Positions 56,116 through 64,000 of a stretch of DNA of 64,000 bases are shown here, piece by piece. The stretch is from the NCBI GenBank assembly GCA_016208015.1, contig JACQYW010000009.1, positions 62,001 to 126,000 of the forward strand. Direction: 5' to 3'. The notes under the pieces were generated by a model. That model was given only the letters and a program-made list of their open reading frames with translations. It was not told where the DNA came from and ran no database searches. Position 1 is the stretch's first letter, and each line of letters opens with the position of its first letter. The translations under genes were made by a program, and so were the position numbers. The DNA is from Nitrosomonadales bacterium. GTDB taxonomy: Bacteria; Pseudomonadota; Gammaproteobacteria; Burkholderiales; Gallionellaceae.

Positions 56116-56556
56116 ATGAACATCCCGAAATTCAAATTGCCCGCACTGGTGTCGCGCATCGGCGGTCGCCTGCCGCAATGGCCGCATTCGGTGACGCTGA
56201 TCGCCGGGTTGAACGCCGCCGTGAAGATGAAGCTGCTGCCGCAGGACAGTCTGGCCCTGCTCGAAGGCCGCACCTTCTTCGTCGAAGTGCTGGACGCCGG
56301 CGGCAAAGCCAACTTCACCTATCGCAACGGCCTGTTCCGTCCGCTGTTCACCGCGCCCGCGACACCCGATCTTTCCTTTCGCGCCAACCTCTCAGCGTTC
56401 ATGCAGATGATCGCTCGCCAGGAAGACCCGGACACCTTGTTCTTCAATCGTGAGTTATCCATCGAAGGCGATACCGAACTCGGTCTGGTGGTGAAGAACA
56501 TGCTGGATGCGGTGGAGTGGCCGCAGATGCCGAAGGTGCCGGGGTTTAGTCACTGA
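56116..56556 (+). CDS. ubiT: UbiT, SCP2-type lipid-binding accessory factor
   Basis: 146 residues from the ATG at 56116, AAGGAG 7 nt upstream. SCP2 domain: LLEGRTFFVEVLDAGGKANFTY, LSFRANLSAFMQMIARQEDPDTLFFNRELSIEGDTELGL and the Leu-rich end. In E. coli UbiT binds prenyl lipids and is needed for anaerobic ubiquinone synthesis with UbiU and UbiV. The three genes form one FNR-type unit here. Confidence 0.9.
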   Translation: MNIPKFKLPALVSRIGGRLPQWPHSVTLIAGLNAAVKMKLLPQDSLALLEGRTFFVEVLDAGGKANFTYRNGLFRPLFTAPATPDLSFRANLSAFMQMIARQEDPDTLFFNRELSIEGDTELGLVVKNMLDAVEWPQMPKVPGFSH

Positions 56557-56571
56557 GTTGCCGGATTGATT

Positions 56572-56660
56572 GATGGGTATCGCTGCGCTCCACCCATCCT
56601 ACGAATAATCGTCTGCGCAATGTGACAATGTAGGATGGGTGGAGCACAGCGATACCCATC
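56572..56660. repeat. Long palindromic repeat between ubiT and sthA
   Basis: 31-nt arms (56572-56602 and 56630-56660) pair with one mismatch around a 27-nt loop; the core is GATGGGTATCGCTG...CACCCATCCTAC. It lies between two convergent genes and ends 12 bp from the sthA stop, so it may serve as a bidirectional terminator-like structure. Confidence 0.75.
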
Positions 56661-56672
56661 GAAGTCCCCACC

Positions 56673-58061
56673 CTACCTCTTCTTCTGTTCCAACTGGTGC
56701 GTGCAATCCAGCGCGGCGAGTTTGTAGCACTCGGCCAGCGTGGGGTAGTTGAAGACGTTGCTGACCAGGTCGCGCACGCTGCCGTGCAGGTTCATCACCA
56801 GTTGCCCGATGTGCACGAGTTCGCTGGCCTGTTCGCCGACGATGTGCACGCCCAGCAGCTTCTCGTTGCGTGAATCCACCAGCAGTTTCAGCATGCCCTG
56901 CGCATCGCCGATGATCTGGCCGCGTGCGCTGTCCTTGAAATAGGCGCGCCCGGCGATATAGGGGATGTTCTCCTTTTGTATTTCCTGTTCCGTTTTGCCG
57001 ACGTAGGAGATTTCCGGGATGGTGTACACCGCCATCGGTAGATTCTCCGCCGTGACATGCTCGGCTCCGCCGAAGGCATGCAGCACGGCGGCGCGGCCCT
57101 GTTCCATGCCGGTGGAGGCGAGTGCGGGGCGGCCGATCAGGTCGCCCACGGCGAAGATGTGCGGCACGCTGGTCTGGAAATGCGCGTCGATCTCGATCCA
57201 GCCGTCCTTGGCGCGGACTCCGGCATTCTCGACGCGCAGGGTGTCGCTGTTGGGCTGGCGGCCCTGCGCATACAGCACGGCATCGGTGCGTATCTGCTTT
57301 CCGCTTTTCAGCACAGTGACAGTGCCGTTGCCTTCGCAACGTATCTCGGCGACGCTTTCCTGCATGTGGAATTTGACGCCCATGCCGAGGAAGCTGTCGG
57401 CCAGCACGCCGACCACATCCTCGCTCAGATATTCCAGCAATTGCGCGTGGCTATCCACCACACAGACTTCAACGCCCAGCGCGGCGAAGATGGAGACGAA
57501 TTCGCAGGCGATTACACCCCCGCCCACCACCAGCAGGCTGTCCGGCAGATGGCGCAGGTTGAGGATGGAGGTCGAATCCAGCACGGTCTTCTTGTCGAAC
57601 GGGATATCGGCGGGGCGGCGCGGACGCGAGCCGCTGGCGAGGATGATGACTTCGGCTGAGATGTTGCGGCTGTGGCCGGAGGCGTCGGCGACCTGCATGG
57701 TATGCGCATCGACGAACGAGGCTTCGCCGGGGATCAACGCGACGCCGTGGCGCAACAGGCGTTGCAGGATGACCGACTCCTGCTGCGCGATCACGCCTTC
57801 CTTGCGCCGCACCGCATCCGCAAGCAGACCGTGCTGGCTATGCCCGCCCGGTGCAAGCGCCTGGCGCATACCGCCGGAGCGCGAGAGGAGATAAGCCACT
57901 TCGCGCATCGCCTTGCTGGGGATGGTGCCGGTCTGCAGGCCTGCACCGCCGAGCTTGGGCTTGCGCTCGACGATGGCGGCGCGCTTGCCCATGCGGGCTG
58001 CTTGCCAGGCAGCGTGCTGTCCGGCGGGGCCGGAACCGATGATGAGTACGTCGTAGTCCAT
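56673..58061 (-). CDS. sthA: Soluble pyridine nucleotide transhydrogenase SthA
   Basis: 462 residues from MDYDVLIIGSGPAGQHAAW, with GGAG 7 nt upstream; a longer start at 58148 would be encoded by an intergenic repeat and is rejected. FAD motif GSGPAGQ, NAD motif VVGGGVIACEF, and second FAD motif IFAVGDLIG. Where disulfide oxidoreductases have two redox cysteines, it has GAGLQTGTIPSK, with no cysteine, consistent with SthA rather than lipoamide dehydrogenase. It balances NADPH and NADH. Confidence 0.9.
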   Translation of the reverse strand: MDYDVLIIGSGPAGQHAAWQAARMGKRAAIVERKPKLGGAGLQTGTIPSKAMREVAYLLSRSGGMRQALAPGGHSQHGLLADAVRRKEGVIAQQESVILQRLLRHGVALIPGEASFVDAHTMQVADASGHSRNISAEVIILASGSRPRRPADIPFDKKTVLDSTSILNLRHLPDSLLVVGGGVIACEFVSIFAALGVEVCVVDSHAQLLEYLSEDVVGVLADSFLGMGVKFHMQESVAEIRCEGNGTVTVLKSGKQIRTDAVLYAQGRQPNSDTLRVENAGVRAKDGWIEIDAHFQTSVPHIFAVGDLIGRPALASTGMEQGRAAVLHAFGGAEHVTAENLPMAVYTIPEISYVGKTEQEIQKENIPYIAGRAYFKDSARGQIIGDAQGMLKLLVDSRNEKLLGVHIVGEQASELVHIGQLVMNLHGSVRDLVSNVFNYPTLAECYKLAALDCTHQLEQKKR

Positions 58062-58102
58062 GGGCATACTCCGGTGAATTGAATCTACTGCATGAAATTC
58101 AT

Positions 58103-58140
58103 AGAGCCGACCGTTCCTTCCCCCATGCAGGGGGGAGGGA
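58103..58140. repeat. Short GC-rich palindrome between metG and sthA
   Basis: TTCCTTCCCCCATGCAGGGGGGAGGG-type inverted repeat (CCTTCCCCC pairs with GGGGGGAGG). Similar in style to the repeat inserted at 17405. It fills most of the 93-bp gap between two minus-strand genes. Confidence 0.5.
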
Positions 58141-58154
58141 GGATTCATTCGGTG

Positions 58155-60338
58155 TTACTTGATCCGCATCCCCGGCTGTGCGCCGCTATCCGGCGACAGC
58201 ACGAACAGCCCCGGCGTCTCGCCCGATGCCGCCAGCACCATGCCTTCCGACAGGCCGAACTTCATCTTGCGCGGGGCGAGGTTGGCGACCATCACGGTCA
58301 TGCGGCCCTTGAGTTTTTCCGGGTCGTAGGCGGACTTGATTCCCGCGAACACGGTGCGCGGTTGCGGTTCACCGATGTCCAGCGTGAGCTTCAGCAGCTT
58401 CTCCGCGCCTTCCACATGTTCGGCGTTGATGATGTGGGCGACGCGCAGGTCGATCTTGCTGAAGTCTTCGATGCTGATGGTTTCGGCGATGGGGGCGATC
58501 ATGGTCACATTCTTCAATGGTAAGGTGGCATCGCCGGGCTCGGTGACGATGGGTGCTGCGGCATGTTGCTGGTGTTCGGCATGGCGCTGCTGCGAAGTGG
58601 GCGGCGGTGTCGGTTGCAGGCTCTGCTTGTTCGCTTCCACCATGGCCTCGATGCACTTGGGGTCGAGGCGGGACATCAGGTGCTGGTAGGCGTTGATGCC
58701 GTGGCCGGAAGGCAGCAGCTCATGCGCGTCCTGCCAGTTCAACTCGCCGACGTTGAGGAAGCTCTCCACGTCCTTGGCCAGATGCGGCAGCACTGGCTTG
58801 AGATAGATGGTGATGATGCGGAAGGCCTGCAGCGCCACGCTGCATACGCCCTGCAGCCATTCGACGTTGCTCGGGTCTTTCGCCAGTTCCCACGGTTTGG
58901 TCGCGTCGATATAGGCGTTGATCAGGTCGAGCAGCGAACCGACGGTGCGGGTCGCGCGCGAGTAATCGCGTGCCTCATACATCTCGGCGATCTGCTCGGC
59001 GGAATCCTGCAACACTTCGAGCAGGTTCTTCTTGGGGAAGTCCTCCACCAGCTTGCCCGCCAGCCCGCTGGTCGAGGCGCACTTGGCCAGCAGCGCGTGG
59101 TCGGCCAGCTTGCCGTCGAAGCGTTTGCTGATGAAGCCCGCGCTGCGGCTGGCGATGTTGATGTACTTGCCGATCAGGTCGCTGTTCACGCGCGCCACGA
59201 AATCGTCGAGGTTGAGGTCGAGGTCTTCCATGCTGCCGTTGAGCTTGGCCGCGTAGTAGTAGCGCAGGTACTCGGTGTTCTGCACATGGTCGACATAGCT
59301 GCGCGCGGTGATGAAGGTGCCGCGCGATTTGCTCATCTTCTCGCCGTTGACGGTGAGGAAGCCGTGCGCGAACAGCTTGGTCGGCGTGCGGAAACCGGCG
59401 TGCTGCAGCATGGCGGGCCAGAACAGCGCGTGGAAATACAAAATGTCCTTGCCGATGAAGTGGTACAGCTCGGCATCCGAACCCTGGCGCCAGAAGTCGT
59501 CGAAACTGATGCCCTTGGTCTTGCACAGCTGCTTGAAGCTGCCCATGTAGCCGACCGGCGCGTCCAGCCACACATAGAAATACTTGCCCGGCGCATCGGG
59601 GATCTCGAAGCCGAAATAGGGCGCGTCGCGCGAGATGTCCCAGTCGGTCAGCTTGTTGTCGCCTTCCGCACCCAGCCATTCCTGCATCTTGTTGGAAGCT
59701 TCGGCCTGCAGCGAACCGCTGCGTGTCCATTCGCGCAGGAACTGCTGGCAACTCGGCGAGGACAGCTTGAAGAAATAGTGCTTGGACTGGCGCAACTCGG
59801 GCGGCGCACCGGACACGGCGGAATAGGGATTCTTCAGCTCGGTCGGGGCGTAGGCCGCACCGCAGGATTCGCAGTTGTCGCCGTACTGGTCCTTGGCGCC
59901 GCACTTGGGGCACTCGCCCTTGATGAAGCGGTCCGGCAGGAACATCTTCTTGAGCGGGTCGTAATACTGCTCGATGGAGCGCACGTCGATCAGGTTCTCG
60001 GCCTTGAGCGTACGGTAGATGCCTTCGGCGAATTCTTTGGTCTCGCCGGAGTTGGTCGAGCCGTAGTTGTCAAAAGCCACATGGAAAGCACGGAAATCGT
60101 CGTAATGCTCCAGCCAGACCTTGGCGATGAGCTGCTCGGGTGTGATGCCCTCTTTCTCGGCCCGCAGCATGATGGGGGTGCCGTGGGTGTCGTCGGCACA
60201 GACATAGTGGCAGGTGTTGCCGCTCATCTTCTGGAAACGCACCCAGATATCGGTCTGGATGTACTCCACCAGATGGCCCAGGTGGATGCTGCCGTTGGCG
60301 TAGGGCAGGGCGGAGGTGACGAGGATTTTGCGGGGCAT
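58155..60338 (-). CDS. metG: Methionyl-tRNA synthetase
   Basis: 727 residues. Class I motif HLGH-type ([14 protein letters not shown]), zinc-binding CPKC...CESC knuckle, KMSKS loop ([13 protein letters not shown]), anticodon-binding domain and a C-terminal tRNA-binding OB domain ([28 protein letters not shown]) after a His/Gln-rich linker. Full-length dimeric form. Divergent from dcd across 110 bp. Confidence 0.97.
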   Translation of the reverse strand: MPRKILVTSALPYANGSIHLGHLVEYIQTDIWVRFQKMSGNTCHYVCADDTHGTPIMLRAEKEGITPEQLIAKVWLEHYDDFRAFHVAFDNYGSTNSGETKEFAEGIYRTLKAENLIDVRSIEQYYDPLKKMFLPDRFIKGECPKCGAKDQYGDNCESCGAAYAPTELKNPYSAVSGAPPELRQSKHYFFKLSSPSCQQFLREWTRSGSLQAEASNKMQEWLGAEGDNKLTDWDISRDAPYFGFEIPDAPGKYFYVWLDAPVGYMGSFKQLCKTKGISFDDFWRQGSDAELYHFIGKDILYFHALFWPAMLQHAGFRTPTKLFAHGFLTVNGEKMSKSRGTFITARSYVDHVQNTEYLRYYYAAKLNGSMEDLDLNLDDFVARVNSDLIGKYINIASRSAGFISKRFDGKLADHALLAKCASTSGLAGKLVEDFPKKNLLEVLQDSAEQIAEMYEARDYSRATRTVGSLLDLINAYIDATKPWELAKDPSNVEWLQGVCSVALQAFRIITIYLKPVLPHLAKDVESFLNVGELNWQDAHELLPSGHGINAYQHLMSRLDPKCIEAMVEANKQSLQPTPPPTSQQRHAEHQQHAAAPIVTEPGDATLPLKNVTMIAPIAETISIEDFSKIDLRVAHIINAEHVEGAEKLLKLTLDIGEPQPRTVFAGIKSAYDPEKLKGRMTVMVANLAPRKMKFGLSEGMVLAASGETPGLFVLSPDSGAQPGMRIK

Positions 60339-60448
60339 ATTGCTGGGTTCCTAGGATAAGGCGCGATTGTAGCAAAACCCACGCACGGCGGCGGAATTGG
60401 GTAAAATTGCGCCCCTGTGAAAATGACCCGTATCCCAAGGAAAGAGCA

Positions 60449-61015
60449 ATGAGCATCAAATCAGACAAATGGATTCGCCGCATGTGCGAGCAGCACGGCA
60501 TGATCGAGCCGTTCGAGCCCCACCAGGTTAAAGAAGTGGACGGCAAAAAGATCGTGTCCTACGGCACCTCCAGCTACGGCTACGATATCCGTTGTTCGCG
60601 CGAATTCAAGCTGTTCACCAACATCAACAGCACCATCGTCGATCCCAAGAACTTCGACCCCAGTTCCTTCGTGAACGTGGAAGCCGACTACTGCATCATC
60701 CCGCCCAACTCTTTCGCGCTGGCGCGCACGGTCGAGTATTTCCGCATCCCGCGCAGCGTGCTGACCGTGTGCCTGGGCAAATCCACCTACGCGCGTTGCG
60801 GCATCATCGTCAACGTCACCCCGTTCGAGCCCGAGTGGGAAGGTTATGTGACGCTGGAGTTCTCCAACACCACCCCGCTGCCCGCCAAGATCTACGCCAA
60901 CGAGGGCGTGGCGCAGGTGCTGTTCTTCGAGAGCGACGAGGAGTGCGAGACTTCGTACAAGGACCGTGGCGGCAAGTACCAGGGCCAGGTCGGCGTGACT
61001 TTGCCGAAAATTTGA
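60449..61015 (+). CDS. dcd: dCTP deaminase
   Basis: 188 residues from [23 protein letters not shown], the standard length; AAGGAAAGAG upstream. Conserved parts: [31 protein letters not shown] and the [23 protein letters not shown] block. It converts dCTP to dUTP, the main source of dTMP precursors. An earlier in-frame start at 60407 lacks support. Confidence 0.97.
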   Translation: MSIKSDKWIRRMCEQHGMIEPFEPHQVKEVDGKKIVSYGTSSYGYDIRCSREFKLFTNINSTIVDPKNFDPSSFVNVEADYCIIPPNSFALARTVEYFRIPRSVLTVCLGKSTYARCGIIVNVTPFEPEWEGYVTLEFSNTTPLPAKIYANEGVAQVLFFESDEECETSYKDRGGKYQGQVGVTLPKI

Positions 61016-61025
61016 GATTTGAAAT

Positions 61026-61073
61026 TGTGGGTCGGACTTCAGTCCGACATGTCGGGTTAAAACCCGACCCACA
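61026..61073. repeat. Double hairpin repeat downstream of dcd
   Basis: Outer arms TGTGGGTCGG and CCGACCCACA enclose two perfect hairpins: GTCGGACT/AGTCCGAC and GTCGGGTT/AACCCGAC, each with a 2-nt loop. The TGTCGGGTT core is shared with the repeat at 25419. No T run follows. Confidence 0.7.
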
Positions 61074-61101
61074 CAAAATCGTTAATCCGGGTTGAACGAG
61101 C

Positions 61102-61326
61102 ATGAAAACTAATCAGCAGACCGTGATCTGGCGCTCCCCCGAAGGCGAGATCATCTCGTGCTTCGAGAAGAACAAGGTGCTGCAGGAGAATCTGGTCGAG
61201 ATACGCCAGGTCTGCCGCGACGCCCTTGAGGACGCCATCCTCATGGGCTGCGACGAGCGGCAGTTCCGCAGCGTGCTGGCCGAACTGGTCGACACCCTCG
61301 CCAGCCCCTATCCGCCTCGCGAATAG
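61102..61326 (+). CDS. Conserved-looking small hypothetical protein
   Basis: 74 residues (MKTNQQTVIWRSPEGEIISCFEKNKVL...), mostly helical with two Cys (VCRDALE, MGCDERQF) and no signal peptide or membrane helix. Good coding character and a start soon after the repeat. I do not recognise the family. Located between dcd and the decarboxylase. Confidence 0.65.
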   Translation: MKTNQQTVIWRSPEGEIISCFEKNKVLQENLVEIRQVCRDALEDAILMGCDERQFRSVLAELVDTLASPYPPRE

Positions 61327-61410
61327 CGCCTTTCGTATTTTCCCCGTTGCCGAAGAAACCTGCGACAATCCGCGCCACTATTATTTGTTTTCCCCTGTAG
61401 GGAGCTATAC

Positions 61411-63657
61411 ATGAAATTCAACTTCCCAATCATCATCATCGACGAAGACTACCGTTCGGAGAATGCCAGCGGTCACGGCATCCGCGCGCTGGCCGAAGCC
61501 ATCGAAAAAGAAGGCATCGAAGTCGTCGGCATGACCAGCTACGGCGATCTTACTTCCTTCGCGCAGCAGCAGAGTCGAGCGTCGGCTTTCGTGCTGTCCA
61601 TCGACGATGAAGAATTCGGTGCGGGCAGCGTGGAGGAAACGGAAGTGGCGCTGCGGACCCTGCGCGCCTTCGTCGAGGAGATCCGCTTCAAGAACGCCGA
61701 CATCCCGATCTATCTGTACGGCGAGACGCGCACTTCGCGCCATATCCCCAACGACATCCTGCGCGAGTTGCATGGCTTCATCCACATGCACGAAGACACC
61801 CCGGAATTCGTGGCGCGACACATGATCCGCGAGGCCAAGTCCTACATGGATTCGCTGGCACCGCCGTTCTTCCGCGCACTGGTGGATTACGCGCAGGACG
61901 GTTCCTATTCCTGGCACTGTCCCGGACACTCCGGCGGCGTGGCGTTCCTGAAATCCCCGGTGGGGCGCATGTTCCACCAGTTCTTCGGCGAGAACATGCT
62001 GCGCGCCGACGTGTGCAACGCGGTGGACGAGTTGGGCCAGTTGCTCGACCACACCGGTCCGGTCGCAGCGTCCGAGCGCAACGCGGCGCGCATCTTCAAT
62101 GCCGACCATCTCTTCTTCGTCACCAACGGCACCTCGACTTCCAACAAGATCGTGTGGCACTCGATGGTGGCGCCGGACGACATCGTGGTGGTGGACCGCA
62201 ACTGCCACAAGTCCATCCTGCACGCGATCATGATGACCGGCGCGGTGCCGGTGTTCCTGACGCCGACGCGCAACAACTTCGGCATCATCGGCCCGATCCC
62301 GAAATCCGAATTCGAGCCGGAGACCATCCAGAAGAAGATCGACGCCAATCCCTTTATCAAGGACAAGACCAAGAAGCCGCGCATCCTCACCATCACGCAG
62401 AGTACCTACGACGGCGTGCTCTACAACGTCGAGATGTTGAAGGAGATGCTGGACGGCAAGATCGACGCACTGCACTTTGACGAGGCATGGCTGCCGCACG
62501 CGGCGTTCCACGATTTCTACAAGAGCATGCACGCCATCGGCAAAGGCCGCCCGCGCGCCAGGGAGTCGATGATCTTCTCGACCCAGTCCACGCACAAGCT
62601 GCTGGCCGGTCTGAGCCAGGCTTCGCAGATACTGGTGCGCGACAGCGAGTCGCGCAAGCTGGACCGCGACTGCTTCAACGAAGCCTATCTGATGCACACC
62701 TCCACTTCGCCGCAGTACGCCATCATCGCCTCGTGCGACGTGGCGGCTGCGATGATGGAGCCGCCCGGCGGCACTGCGCTGGTGGAAGAATCCATCGCCG
62801 AAGCGCTCGACTTCCGTCGCGCCATGCGCAAGGTGGATGAAGAGTGGGGCGCGGACTGGTGGTTCAAGGTGTGGGGGCCGGACTACCTGTCCGAGGAAGG
62901 CATGGCCGACCGCGAAGACTGGGTGCTGCGCGGCGACGACCGCTGGCACGGTTTCGGCAAACTGGCCGAGGGCTTCAACATGCTCGACCCGATCAAGGCC
63001 ACCGTGGTCACGCCGGGACTCGACGTGGACGGCGACTTCGCCGACAGCGGCATCCCCGCCAGCATCGTCACCAAATACCTGGCCGAGCACGGTGTGGTGG
63101 TGGAGAAGTGCGGCCTGTATTCCTTCTTCATCATGTTCACCATCGGCATCACCAAAGGTCGCTGGAACAGCATGGTGACCGAGCTGCAACAGTTCAAGGA
63201 CGACTACGACAAGAACCAGCCGCTGTGGCGCGTGCTGCCGGAATTCATCGCCAAGAATCCGCGCTACGAGAAGATCGGCCTGCGCGACCTGTGCGACCAG
63301 ATCCACGGCATCTACAAAGCCAACAACGTGGCGAAGCTGACCACCGAGATGTATCTGTCCAACATGGTGCCCGCGATGAAACCGTCGGATGCCTTCGCCA
63401 GGATGGCGCACGGCGAGATCGAGCGGGTTTCCATCGACGATCTGGAAGGCCGTGTCACCGCCGTGTTGCTGACGCCGTATCCGCCGGGCATCCCGCTGCT
63501 GATCCCCGGCGAACGCTTCAACAAGACCATCGTCGATTACCTCAAGTTCGCGCGCGACTTCAACAAGCGTTTCCCCGGCTTCGAGACCGACATCCACGGT
63601 CTGGTGGCGGAGCGGGACAACGGCGAGCGGGTTTACTACGTGGACTGCGTGAAATAG
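61411..63657 (+). CDS. Arginine/lysine/ornithine decarboxylase (fold-type I PLP)
   Basis: 748 residues, the large inducible type. N-terminal wing domain of receiver-like fold (about 1-130), PLP core with Lys396 in STQSTHKLLAG, Asp/His region LHFDEAWLPHAAFH, and C-terminal domain. The length and STHKLL motif are closest to arginine decarboxylase AdiA, but lysine or ornithine cannot be excluded by eye. It consumes a cytoplasmic proton per substrate and makes a polyamine precursor. No antiporter gene is adjacent, so polyamine supply seems more likely than an acid-resistance pair (inference). Confidence 0.9.
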   Translation: MKFNFPIIIIDEDYRSENASGHGIRALAEAIEKEGIEVVGMTSYGDLTSFAQQQSRASAFVLSIDDEEFGAGSVEETEVALRTLRAFVEEIRFKNADIPIYLYGETRTSRHIPNDILRELHGFIHMHEDTPEFVARHMIREAKSYMDSLAPPFFRALVDYAQDGSYSWHCPGHSGGVAFLKSPVGRMFHQFFGENMLRADVCNAVDELGQLLDHTGPVAASERNAARIFNADHLFFVTNGTSTSNKIVWHSMVAPDDIVVVDRNCHKSILHAIMMTGAVPVFLTPTRNNFGIIGPIPKSEFEPETIQKKIDANPFIKDKTKKPRILTITQSTYDGVLYNVEMLKEMLDGKIDALHFDEAWLPHAAFHDFYKSMHAIGKGRPRARESMIFSTQSTHKLLAGLSQASQILVRDSESRKLDRDCFNEAYLMHTSTSPQYAIIASCDVAAAMMEPPGGTALVEESIAEALDFRRAMRKVDEEWGADWWFKVWGPDYLSEEGMADREDWVLRGDDRWHGFGKLAEGFNMLDPIKATVVTPGLDVDGDFADSGIPASIVTKYLAEHGVVVEKCGLYSFFIMFTIGITKGRWNSMVTELQQFKDDYDKNQPLWRVLPEFIAKNPRYEKIGLRDLCDQIHGIYKANNVAKLTTEMYLSNMVPAMKPSDAFARMAHGEIERVSIDDLEGRVTAVLLTPYPPGIPLLIPGERFNKTIVDYLKFARDFNKRFPGFETDIHGLVAERDNGERVYYVDCVK

Positions 63658-63674
63658 TCCGCACCTCACAAAAC

Positions 63675-63784
63675 CTACTGCGCGGTCGGATTGCGGCGTT
63701 GCCCGGTGCTCGAAATCCTCATGTGCATTAAGCACATTCCGGTTTCTCCGCTCCGTGCGCCTTGCACGCCGATCGCTCGCTACG
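63675..63784. repeat. Structured dispersed element, copy B
   Basis: 110 bp with the same ends (CTACTGCGCG, CGCTCGCTACG) and the same internal landmarks (GGTGCTCG, ATCCTCATGT) as copy A at 50250. The central hairpin here is TGTGC/GCACA (63722-63736), differing from copy A by a compensating base-pair change. Confidence 0.65.
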
Positions 63785-63825
63785 GTTTTTTGAGCTGCTC
63801 AACCTATTCCTCAAATTGAATTCGG

Positions 63826-64000
63826 ATGACTGACACCACCGAAAAACTGCGCATCGACAAATGGCTGTGGGCGGCGCGCTTCTTCAAGACGCGCAGCCTC
63901 GCCGCCGATGCCGTGGAGAGCGGTAAAGTGACTATGGGCGAGGTGCGCATCAAACCGGCCAAGGCCATCGGCATTGGCGACCATCTTGTCATCCGTCTCG
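63826..64000 (+). CDS. hslR: S4-domain RNA-binding protein, Hsp15-like, 3'-truncated by window edge
   Basis: The first 58 codons are visible (MTDTTEKLRIDKWLWAARFFKT...). The S4 signature RIDKWLWAARFFKTRSLAADAVESGKV is that of Hsp15/HslR, which binds stalled 50S subunits carrying nascent peptidyl-tRNA. The gene continues beyond base 64000. Confidence 0.85.
   Translation, partial: MTDTTEKLRIDKWLWAARFFKTRSLAADAVESGKVTMGEVRIKPAKAIGIGDHLVIRL

Noticed and set aside
58062..58148. 29-residue N-terminal extension of SthA
   Set aside because: It would be encoded by a GC-rich intergenic repeat; the inner ATG has a GGAG at the right distance.
58563..60359. Long + strand open frame opposite metG
   Set aside because: Antisense shadow of a clear metG; no family features.
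61405..63735. Minus-strand open frame opposite the decarboxylase
   Set aside because: Antisense shadow, low-complexity His/Val/Arg composition.

Overview
The window reads as a chromosomal segment of a Gram-negative betaproteobacterium with roughly 60% GC. The gene content (MSHA-type pilus, bioB-F-H-C-D, ftsK-lolA-rarA-serS, UbiU/UbiV/UbiT, a hydrogenase-4-like membrane complex) fits the Nitrosomonadales/Gallionellaceae-like autotrophs. The taxonomic placement is an inference; no rRNA gene is present. Nearly all of the DNA is coding. Most genes are on the + strand in tightly overlapping operons. There is no CRISPR array, prophage or recognisable transposase.

Layout. 1-11.9 kb: an MSHA pilus locus, starting with a large mshQ-like surface protein cut by the left edge, then mshI, a PilN-like gene, mshJ, mshK, mshL, mshM and mshN. 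The ATPase, platform and pilin genes that normally belong to this system are not in the window. 11.9-18.7 kb: comF (minus strand), a five-gene biotin operon, a UreH/DsbD-like membrane protein and a SCO1-type copper lipoprotein. 18.6-21.2 kb: a membrane hybrid histidine kinase and a NarL-type regulator. 21.2-26.8 kb: the conserved block ftsK-lolA-rarA-serS. 26.9-33.4 kb: an operon for an ABC exporter, a LolA-like periplasmic protein and an outer-membrane barrel, followed by a LytS/LytTR two-component system and an SDR enzyme. 33.4-39.1 kb: mltF (minus), tRNA-Ser(CGA) with a duplicated 3' end, a small orphan and dnaE.

39.3-46.5 kb: a Crp/Fnr-like regulator, then eight genes all predicted to be exported (three LPP20-type lipoproteins, a coiled-coil protein, a beta-barrel, a 51-residue lipoprotein, a FecR-domain protein and a transglutaminase-like protein). 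I do not recognise this set as a described system. The FecR protein and the transglutaminase share an EFxxY/F motif with identical 18- and 11-residue spacing, which suggests they work together. This is the best candidate for a new system.

46.6-54.0 kb: six genes for a hydrogenase-4/complex-I-like complex whose large subunit lacks the NiFe cysteine ligands (Ehr type). 54.1-56.6 kb: ubiU-ubiV-ubiT for oxygen-independent ubiquinone synthesis, behind a perfect FNR box placed at about -41 from a good -10 element. Then sthA and metG (minus), dcd, a small orphan, a large arginine/lysine/ornithine decarboxylase and the start of an Hsp15-like S4 protein cut by the right edge.

The window also carries many structured intergenic repeats: long palindromes at 25.4, 56.6 and 61.0 kb, a two-copy ~110-bp structured element at 50.3 and 63.7 kb, a palindrome in front of bioF, and a repeat that has become in-frame coding sequence at 17.4 kb.
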